A stretch of 7,180 bases of DNA, taken from NCBI GenBank assembly GCA_903834855.1, contig CAILKS010000082.1, forward strand, positions 1 to 7,180, given 5' to 3'. Positions 1 to 4,111 of the stretch are shown here, piece after piece. Under the pieces are notes generated by a model. The model saw only the letters and a list, made by a program, of their open reading frames with translations, searched no databases and was not told the origin of the DNA. The stretch comes from an uncultured bacterium (GTDB taxonomy: Bacteria > Patescibacteriota > Minisyncoccia > Phycocordibacterales > UBA5272). The position numbers and the translations under genes are program-made. The first letter of the stretch is position 1. The number at the start of each line of letters is the position of its first letter.

Positions 1-68
1 GAAACTAAAAACTGGAAACTGTTTATATCTACTTTATAAACTTTATGGACTTTCAACTGAATTAATTA

Positions 69-77
69 TGTTATAAT
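69..77 (+). promoter_or_regulatory. extended -10 promoter of the CAP-domain gene
   Basis: TG at 69-70, one spacer base, then a perfect TATAAT at 72-77. The ATG at 86 follows after only 8 nt, so the transcript probably begins at or within 2-3 nt of the start codon (leaderless). No Shine-Dalgarno sequence and no clear -35 box are visible. Upstream bases 1-60 are AT-rich with AAACT/AACTA-type words and no gene. Confidence 0.65.
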
Positions 78-85
78 TAATTCAT

Positions 86-1141
86 ATGAAGGTTCACCAT
101 ATTGCGAAGCATTTATTTATTCCTCATGAAGGGAATGAATATAGACCACATTTTTTTAGAGAGCTAAGTATCGGTATTATTTTAATAATTAGTATATTTT
201 TACTCGGTATATCTTTTGGAAGTTCATTTTTTATTCATAAGACAATTTTAGGATCTTCAGTTGCTTCATCTGTTCTTGTTGATTTAACAAATAACTCTAG
301 AATTGCTTATAACGAAGTACCTCTCACTCTTAATACAAAATTACAACATGCAGCTCTTTTAAAAGGTGAGGATATGTCAAAAGTTGGATATTTTTCACAT
401 GAAAGTCCAACAGGTGTTACGCCTTGGCATTGGTTCAAAGAAGCTGGTTACACATTTTTATATGCAGGTGAAAATTTAGCAATTAATTTTACAGAATCAA
501 ATGATGTGGAGGCTGCATGGATGGCATCTCCTAAGCATAAAGAAAATATTCTTAATACCAACTTTCGTGAAATAGGAATAGCAACAGTGGAAGGTGTTTA
601 TCAAGGTAATGTAACAACTTTTGTTGTACAAATGTTTGGTACGCCAGCAGTAGCTGCCGCAGAAGAGGTTATTGTGCCAGTTAAAGTTGTTGCAAAGACT
701 ATAGAAAAAAATAAAGTTGTTAATTTACCAGAAGCAACTTCAACTACGAAAGTTATTGCTGTAACAACGAATGAGACGGTTAAAGGAGAAGCTACCAGTA
801 CTCCCACCATGGTTTCATCATTGAAATCAAATATTTTATCAATTTTTAAATCGCCGACGCTTTTTATTGTTAAAAATACAGATAATGTAAAAGAGGTTGT
901 ACCAGAAAAGGAAGCCGTTTCTGTGGAAAAATATTCAACATGGTATGGAAGACTTTTGTTTGGAGGGTCTGGATATGTGCAAACAATTTATAAAATCATG
1001 ATATTAATTATTGCTTTTGCATTAATTGTAATGATATTTATTGAAATCAGAAAACAACATCCAAAACATATAATATATGGTGTTTTAATGTTAGCGATAT
1101 TGATTGTATTTGTGTTAATAAATAAATCACTTATTTATTAA
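86..1141 (+). CDS. membrane-anchored CAP/SCP-domain protein
   Basis: A 351-residue protein with an N-terminal membrane helix (about 28-52), an extracytoplasmic CAP (SCP/PR-1, YkwD-type) domain at about 62-187, a Thr/Val/Lys-rich linker (188-285), and two more predicted helices (302-321, 329-347). The domain carries the family's signatures: YFSHESPTG (102-110), AGENLA (127-132), SPKHKENIL (148-156) and a VVQMFG end strand (180-185). His105, Glu129 and His151 match the usual cavity residues that can bind metal. Bacterial CAP proteins are secreted or surface-bound and of mostly unknown activity. Three helices flanking a CAP domain is unusual; most bacterial versions have one signal peptide. The start follows a TATAAT box and has no ribosome binding site. 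The gene converges on the next one across a palindrome. Family assignment is firm; function is open. Confidence 0.9.
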   Translation: MKVHHIAKHLFIPHEGNEYRPHFFRELSIGIILIISIFLLGISFGSSFFIHKTILGSSVASSVLVDLTNNSRIAYNEVPLTLNTKLQHAALLKGEDMSKVGYFSHESPTGVTPWHWFKEAGYTFLYAGENLAINFTESNDVEAAWMASPKHKENILNTNFREIGIATVEGVYQGNVTTFVVQMFGTPAVAAAEEVIVPVKVVAKTIEKNKVVNLPEATSTTKVIAVTTNETVKGEATSTPTMVSSLKSNILSIFKSPTLFIVKNTDNVKEVVPEKEAVSVEKYSTWYGRLLFGGSGYVQTIYKIMILIIAFALIVMIFIEIRKQHPKHIIYGVLMLAILIVFVLINKSLIY

Positions 1142-1145
1142 AATA

Positions 1146-1250
1146 GTTAAGAGAACATTAAGGAAAGAGGTAAGAGAAAATACGAGATGGCCACGAAGTG
1201 GCCATCTCGTATTTGTATTTACTCTCACCTCTCCACTCTTTCCTCTTAAC
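1146..1250. terminator. 105-nt palindrome between convergent genes, likely bidirectional terminator
   Basis: The core is a perfect 17-bp stem (1178-1194 with 1198-1214) closed by a GAA triloop and flanked by AAA/TTT. Outer arms pair imperfectly and end in GTTAAGAG (1146-1153) and CTCTTAAC (1243-1250). It fills almost the whole gap between the two stop codons and would fold on either strand, which suits termination of both genes. The outer arms are GA-rich on + and CT-rich further on, and resemble sequence at 2309-2335. Confidence 0.7.
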
Positions 1251-1254
1251 TAGT

Positions 1255-2214
1255 TTACTTTGTAAATTTAAAGGTATTCACAATACTTCCAGCAGTATTA
1301 TAATATTTATTTAATTCTGCATCTGTTAGTCCTGGCTTCATGGTTTCATCTTTATAATTACTTCCAGATTTTATTTGTTCTAAAACATAACACATATTAT
1401 TATGTATTGTTCTATAACTTTCTCCTTGTACATATTTCATCATGACAGCATCTTGGAAGCTAAATCTTTTAAATACAACACCATTTATTGTTACATTTGT
1501 AATTTTTTGATTAGTATAGCCAGCATCAGTTGCATAACACTCCTTTGTATTAGGGCTAATTCCTACACGAAGTTCAGCTACATAGAAAAGTGGATATGGT
1601 TTTCCTGCGACGCCATCTCCTCGGTCTATACGATAAACAGGGAATGCTACAATAGCTTTTCCTTGATTTGCCTGTCCAGCATTTAATCTCCAATTACTTG
1701 CGAGAAGATAAAATGTTGTGAAATAATTTTGTGGAACAACTGTTGGAGGATATCGCAAAGTGAAATTATATTCACTGTTGGCATAACCAGAAAGACCATC
1801 GTTACTTGGAGTTACTTTTGCTTTACTTGCAGTTACTTTTGTGGTGGTTGCCGATTGTTCTAAATTGTTTTCTGTATCACATCCGATATATGTTGTACTT
1901 GTACCTTCAGTTATAAAAGCTGTAGTTCCTTTATTCCAAAATACAATTTTTTCATCAGCACTTGCATAACGAGCACCAGAAGCAGAGATTGCATGTGGAA
2001 GGGATATTTTTCGTCCATCACTTAATACTAAGTCTACTTTCGTATCACTAGTTGGATAAAATGTTGCGATAATAGATTTATTATCTTCACAAGTAAATGT
2101 ATATACATTTTTTTGTGTTGAATCTTTTTCAATTAATAAATAAGCTGAAAGAGAAATTAATATTATTGTTAATAATAATATCAACAATCTTATATATTTT
2201 TGTTTGTTTGGCAT
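1255..2214 (-). CDS. membrane-anchored protein with MliC-type lysozyme-inhibitor domain
   Basis: A 319-residue protein with a short basic N-terminus, a membrane helix or uncleaved signal (about 8-28), an MliC-like domain (37-113), a Ser/Thr/Lys-rich linker (115-140) and a C-terminal domain (about 143-319) I cannot name. The MliC call rests on the motif order: YTFTC at 38-42, SASGARY (77-83), FWNKG (92-96) and a closing YIGC (109-112). Cys42 and Cys112 are placed to form the family's disulfide; the Ser in SASGARY and the Lys of FWNKG match residues MliC proteins place in the lysozyme active site. The C-terminal part begins with YANSEYNFTLRYP, a pattern common in secreted Patescibacteria proteins, and has Cys226 and Cys275, another possible disulfide. 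Known MliC proteins protect bacteria against c-type lysozyme from the cell surface. The ATG follows a TACAAT box with no ribosome binding site. Confidence 0.78.
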   Translation of the reverse strand: MPNKQKYIRLLILLLTIILISLSAYLLIEKDSTQKNVYTFTCEDNKSIIATFYPTSDTKVDLVLSDGRKISLPHAISASGARYASADEKIVFWNKGTTAFITEGTSTTYIGCDTENNLEQSATTTKVTASKAKVTPSNDGLSGYANSEYNFTLRYPPTVVPQNYFTTFYLLASNWRLNAGQANQGKAIVAFPVYRIDRGDGVAGKPYPLFYVAELRVGISPNTKECYATDAGYTNQKITNVTINGVVFKRFSFQDAVMMKYVQGESYRTIHNNMCYVLEQIKSGSNYKDETMKPGLTDAELNKYYNTAGSIVNTFKFTK

Positions 2215-2220
2215 TAACTA

Positions 2221-2226
2221 ATTGTA
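2221..2226 (-). promoter_or_regulatory. -10 box of the MliC-domain gene
   Basis: On the minus strand TACAAT ends 6 nt before the ATG at 2214, inside TATACAAT. This fits a leaderless transcript, as for four other genes in the window. No Shine-Dalgarno sequence lies in the 6-nt gap. A -35 box is not clear. Confidence 0.5.
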
Positions 2227-2284
2227 TACTTTTTTTGATTAATTGCTATTGATAGAATGTGAAAAATATAGTAGAATACTTTTG

Positions 2285-2306
2285 TTAAATACAGTTTAAA
2301 TACAGT
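2285..2306. repeat. perfect 11-nt tandem duplication
   Basis: TTAAATACAGT occurs twice without a gap (2285-2295 and 2296-2306). It lies in the 2215-2402 spacer between the divergent MliC-domain gene and the tRNA, where I see no open reading frame with coding features. Confidence 0.8.
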
Positions 2307-2308
2307 AA

Positions 2309-2355
2309 ATAAAGGAAAGAGTTAAGGGTTGAGAGTAAATATAAGTATTGTGTAT
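2309..2355. repeat. GA-rich intergenic sequence related to the 1146-1250 palindrome arms
   Basis: GGAAAGAGT, a short variable stretch, then GAGAGTAAATA occur here. The same words in the same order occur on the minus strand of the right arm of the palindrome at about 1214-1245, and a looser form in its left arm. This looks like a degenerate dispersed intergenic repeat. The resemblance was read by eye. Confidence 0.45.
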
Positions 2356-2387
2356 TTGTATTCAACTACCAGCTAAAAACTATCAAC

Positions 2388-2393
2388 TATAAA
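2388..2393 (+). promoter_or_regulatory. candidate -10 box of tRNA-Gln
   Basis: TATAAA ends 9 nt before the first base of the tRNA, a distance that would place the transcript start at about 2400. There is no convincing -35 box at 17 nt. It lies in an AACTA/AAACT-rich tract like those before other transcription units in the window. Confidence 0.4.
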
Positions 2394-2402
2394 CTGTCCA
2401 AT

Positions 2403-2473
2403 TGGGGCATCGTCTAATGGTAGGACAGCGGTTTCTGGAACCGTTAATCGTGGTTCGAGTCCATGTACCCCAG
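2403..2473 (+). tRNA. tRNA-Gln, anticodon CTG
   Basis: A 71-nt cloverleaf folds by eye. The acceptor strands are TGGGGCA (2403-2409) and TACCCCA (2466-2472), with discriminator G at 2473. The D-arm uses GTC/GAC. The anticodon arm is GCGGT-TTCTGGA-ACCGT, with CTG as anticodon (reads CAG). The variable loop is TAAT, and the T-arm is CGTGG-TTCGAGT-CCATG. A T1:A72 pair and the acceptor sequence are typical of bacterial tRNA-Gln. CCA is not encoded, so it must be added enzymatically. One oddity is that acceptor position 6 is C opposite A67, a mismatch, where T is expected. A degenerate copy follows 100 nt downstream. Confidence 0.93.
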
Positions 2474-2520
2474 CTTTGTGAAGAAGTTTTCCAAAGAATT
2501 AATACTTTTCTTTTTTGTTT
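2474..2520 (+). terminator. weak terminator-like hairpin after tRNA-Gln
   Basis: Directly after the discriminator base, CTTTG (2474-2478) and GAA (2480-2482) pair with TTC (2489-2491) and CAAAG (2492-2496) around a 6-nt loop, with one bulged T. A T-rich run begins at 2503. This 3' flank differs from that of the degenerate tRNA copy. Confidence 0.45.
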
Positions 2521-2549
2521 TTAAATATTTAGATTTTTTGGCGGGATGG

Positions 2550-2574
2550 CCCCACCGTAATCTGGCGGGGTAAA
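2550..2574. repeat. small palindromic unit 1, in the D-loop of the tRNA copy
   Basis: CCCCACC (2550-2556), a 7-nt loop and GGCGGGG (2564-2570) form a stem with one A·C mismatch, followed by TAAA. It shares the right half GGCGGGGTAAA, the left arm and the length with unit 2, so both belong to one family. Confidence 0.75.
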
Positions 2575-2589
2575 TCAGGACAGCGGTTT

Positions 2590-2615
2590 CCCCGCCGGAA
2601 AGCAGGCGGGGTAAA
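2590..2615. repeat. small palindromic unit 2, in the anticodon loop of the tRNA copy
   Basis: CCCCGCC (2590-2596) pairs perfectly with GGCGGGG (2605-2611) around an 8-nt loop, followed by TAAA. It is nearly the same size as unit 1 and ends in the same GGCGGGGTAAA. Its first C may belong to the target tRNA. Confidence 0.8.
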
Positions 2616-2645
2616 CTGAACCGTTAATCGTGGTTCGAGTCCATG

Positions 2646-2708
2646 TACCCCAGCAACACATTTTAAAAAGCACGCTTTAGCGTTCTTTGATTTTGTGTTG
2701 CTGGGGTA
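2646..2708. repeat. hairpin linking the tRNA 3' end to its own reverse complement
   Basis: TACCCCAGCAACACA (2646-2660) is the perfect 15-nt complement of 2694-2708. Inside lies a second stem (AAAG..ACGC / GCGT..CTTT around TTTA, about 2666-2686). The left arm is the tRNA acceptor 3' strand plus 3' flank. On the far side the inverted copy continues, after a 25-nt insertion, as CATGGACTCGAA (2734-2745), the complement of 2634-2645. The inverted repeat therefore totals 27 bp. It could act as a terminator or processing signal for the tRNA copy. Confidence 0.85.
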
Positions 2709-2850
2709 AGTGAGTGATCTGCATCACTCACGACATGGACTCGAATGGTCGCAGTGATGTTTTTCTAGCAAGAAAAACCATGAGAGGCGGCCTGCGAAAA
2801 AGTTTTTTGACGAAAAAACTTTATTTGTAGGAGAGTCCATGTACCCCAGC
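2705..2850 (+). other. element A: conserved structured core with tRNA-Gln-matched ends
   Basis: In order: the complement of the tRNA-Gln acceptor 3' strand, a 25-nt hairpin insertion, the complement of the T-arm (2734-2745), a 94-nt core (2741-2834), then a forward copy of the tRNA 3' end (about 2833-2850). The core holds hairpin 1 (8 bp, 2759-2766/2771-2778, loop AGCA), the linker GGCGGCC (2786-2792), hairpin 2 (10 bp, 2799-2808/2813-2822, loop GACG) and GGAGA (2830-2834). TCGCAG (2749-2754) can pair with CTGCGA (2792-2797). The ends would pair as a 16-bp helix, TGGGGTA plus CATGGACTC with their complements, so the folded RNA would present an authentic tRNA-Gln acceptor end. Element B at 6955-7108 shares the core (72 of 94 positions). 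No protein frame is evident. Mobile DNA and structured RNA both remain possible. Confidence 0.8.
2709..2733. repeat. 25-nt hairpin insertion at the acceptor/T-stem boundary of element A
   Basis: GTGAGTGAT (2710-2718), loop CTGC, ATCACTCAC (2723-2731): a perfect 9-bp stem. It interrupts the inverted tRNA copy between the complements of the acceptor strand and the T-stem. Element B has a different hairpin near the same boundary. Confidence 0.85.
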
Positions 2851-2899
2851 AACATATTTTAAAAGTAGGCAAAGCCTTCGTTAATTTTGTGTTGCTGGT
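2833..2899 (+). repeat. second copy of tRNA-Gln 3' end plus downstream hairpin
   Basis: GAGTCCATGTACCCCAGCAA followed by CATATTTTAAAA and ending in TTTTGTGTTGCTGG nearly repeats 2638-2704 in direct orientation, so element A is bracketed by direct repeats of about 66 nt. CCAGCAACA and TGTTGCTGG form the outer stem, and GGCAAAGCC forms a small inner one. The inner parts of the two copies differ (GGCAAAGCC here, ACGCTTTAGCGT there) while both keep a hairpin. It probably also terminates transcription before the peptidase promoter. Confidence 0.8.
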
Positions 2900-2904
2900 G
2901 TGTG

Positions 2905-2913
2905 TGATATTAT
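2905..2913 (+). promoter_or_regulatory. extended -10 promoter of the S66 peptidase gene
   Basis: TG at 2905-2906, one base, then TATTAT at 2908-2913. The ATG at 2920 follows after 6 nt, which fits a leaderless transcript. There is no Shine-Dalgarno sequence. The box begins only a few bases after the tRNA-derived hairpin that ends near 2899. Confidence 0.6.
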
Positions 2914-2919
2914 TAATTT

Positions 2920-3957
2920 ATGGAATTCATTAAACTAACAAAACTTAATAAAGGTGATAGAGTCGCAATAGTTTCCCCATCGTTTGGAGCTCCTGGAGTT
3001 TGGCCTCATATATATGAATTAGGTTTAAAACGTATTAGAGAAGTCTTTAATCTTGAGCCGGTAGAATTTTCTGTTACTAAGAAAGTTGGTGCTTCAAAAG
3101 AAGAAAGATCAAAAGACTTAATTGAGGCATTCGAGAACAAAGAAATAAAAGGAGTTATCGCATCCTTGGGAGGAGATGATCAAGTTACTTATATTAAAAA
3201 CTTATCAATAGAACCTTTTACTGATAATCCAAAAATGTTTTTTGGATTTAGTGACAACACTCACTTTTGTAATTTTCTTTGGTTAAATGGCATACCGTCA
3301 TATTATGGAGCCTCTTTATTCACTCAATTTGCAATGCAAGTGAGAATGGATGACTTTACTGTTAAATATTTAAACCATGCATTGTTTGAACAAGGGGAAT
3401 TTGAATTAGAATCAAGTGATGTTTACAATGACATTGGTCTTAATTGGAATGATGTTGAAAATACAAATAAAGAAAGAGTATATGAAAAGAATGATGGTTG
3501 GTTTTGGGATGGAGAGACAGATGTGGAAGGTATAACTTGGGGAGGGTGTCTAGAATCAATTGATGAATTATTGCGTCACAATGTACAAATACCAACACTT
3601 AAAGAATTTGAAAATATAATTCTTATCACTGAAACTTCTGAAGAAGTTCCAAGTAGCCACGATGTTTTTAGAGTTTATCGAGCACTTGGTGAAAGAGGGA
3701 TATTAGAAAGAGTAAAAGGTGTATTAGTTGGGCGCCCTAAGGCATGGCATTTCAATAAACAAAATACTACCGAACAAAAAGCCGAGCATAGAAAAGATCA
3801 AAGAGAAACAATTTTAAATATTGTAAGACAATATAATAAAACTGTTCCAATAATTCAAAATATGGATTTTGGACACACCGACCCACAGATTTGTATGCCT
3901 TATGGAGCTAAAGTCAGGATTGTCTCATCAGAAAAAAAGATTTTCGCGGAGTTCTAG
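2920..3957 (+). CDS. S66-family peptidase (LD-carboxypeptidase / MccF-like)
   Basis: A 345-residue protein of the S66 serine peptidase family. The N-terminal domain begins with GDRVAIVSPS (12-21) and carries the nucleophile motif GFSDNT with Ser111. The C-terminal domain supplies the other triad residues: Glu238 in LITETSEE and His319 in DFGHTDPQ, with VLVGRP (268-273) between. Order and spacing match S66 enzymes, whose triad is Ser-Glu-His. LdcA members remove the terminal D-Ala from peptidoglycan tetrapeptides in the cytoplasm; MccF members cleave microcin C7-like peptidyl-adenylates. The inserted acidic/aromatic stretch (about 165-205) and WGGCLESIDELL (207-218) look more like the MccF side, but substrate cannot be settled from sequence. 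There is no signal peptide. It appears to be its own transcription unit, with a leaderless start directly after the tRNA-derived repeats. Confidence 0.9.
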   Translation: MEFIKLTKLNKGDRVAIVSPSFGAPGVWPHIYELGLKRIREVFNLEPVEFSVTKKVGASKEERSKDLIEAFENKEIKGVIASLGGDDQVTYIKNLSIEPFTDNPKMFFGFSDNTHFCNFLWLNGIPSYYGASLFTQFAMQVRMDDFTVKYLNHALFEQGEFELESSDVYNDIGLNWNDVENTNKERVYEKNDGWFWDGETDVEGITWGGCLESIDELLRHNVQIPTLKEFENIILITETSEEVPSSHDVFRVYRALGERGILERVKGVLVGRPKAWHFNKQNTTEQKAEHRKDQRETILNIVRQYNKTVPIIQNMDFGHTDPQICMPYGAKVRIVSSEKKIFAEF

Positions 3958-3987
3958 AATGTTTTTGTTTTAGTATTTGTGTTAAAT

Positions 3988-4015
3988 AAAAACTAAAAAT
4001 TAAAAACTAAAAATT
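3988..4015. repeat. perfect 14-nt tandem duplication in AT-rich spacer
   Basis: AAAAACTAAAAATT occurs twice in a row (3988-4001, 4002-4015) in the 154-nt gap between the peptidase and oxidase genes. The rest of the gap is AT-rich with AACTA-like words (TAGTAACTA, TTAACTA), which also occur before the tRNA and at the window start. No gene or strong terminator is visible in the gap. Confidence 0.8.
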
Positions 4016-4094
4016 TTCTAATCTAATATTTTTTACAATCTTCTTTAATCTCACACCATCTACAAACTAGTAACTATTCACCATTAACTATCCC

Positions 4095-4103
4095 TGCTAT
4101 ACT
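4095..4103 (+). promoter_or_regulatory. extended -10 promoter of the FAD oxidase gene
   Basis: TGCTATACT: a TG-n extension and a TATACT box (4098-4103). The ATG at 4112 follows after 8 nt, consistent with a leaderless or nearly leaderless transcript. There is no Shine-Dalgarno sequence in the gap. Confidence 0.65.
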
Positions 4104-4111
4104 TTCTCTAT

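Larger units (their letters stand above)
2541..2653 (+). pseudogene. degenerate tRNA-Gln copy with two palindromic insertions
   Basis: This copies the tRNA at 2403-2473 but is broken up. Identical segments are AGGACAGCGGTTTC (2577-2590, D-arm 3' side to anticodon loop) and the whole 3' half from AACCG (2619) to the discriminator G at 2653. Insertion 1 (2550-2574) follows ATGG of the D-loop; insertion 2 (about 2590-2615) splits the anticodon loop after TTC. Removing both leaves nearly the original order, but the 5' acceptor strand is shortened and altered (TGGCGGGATGG), and the anticodon loop is one G short. It is therefore probably non-functional. Unlike the intact gene, its 3' flank runs into the palindromic hairpin and element A, so this copy may be the older locus and the intact gene a later duplicate. 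Whether the inserts could be spliced out is unknown. Confidence 0.85.

Noticed and set aside
601..810. Minus-strand open frame inside the CAP gene (also 5113-5322 on -, 1402-1686 and 6431-6631 on +)
   Set aside because: These lie wholly inside genes with clear domain motifs, have no recognisable protein features and no initiation signals of the kind seen elsewhere in the window.
2577..2653. Functional intron-containing tRNA
   Set aside because: Removing the inserts leaves a 6-nt anticodon loop and a damaged 5' acceptor strand, and an intact copy with the same anticodon lies 100 nt upstream. Not excluded, but a pseudogene is simpler.
2741..2750. CGAATGG similar to the 3' part of HDV-type ribozymes
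   Set aside because: Only a short string matches; the nested double pseudoknot could not be built, and the first bases of it are explained by the tRNA T-loop complement.
2705..2850. Insertion sequence or integron attC site
   Set aside because: No transposase or integrase frame lies nearby, and the R/L box pattern of attC (GTTRRRY) is absent. A hairpin-recognising transposase encoded elsewhere remains possible.
2541..2900. CRISPR array
   Set aside because: Repeats are few, unequally spaced, in both orientations and derived from tRNA sequence.
2646..2900. Assembly or amplification artefact producing inverted repeats
   Set aside because: Two loci with different tRNAs share a colinear core with compensatory changes, which an artefact would not create. 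Individual perfect hairpins still deserve a check with spanning reads.
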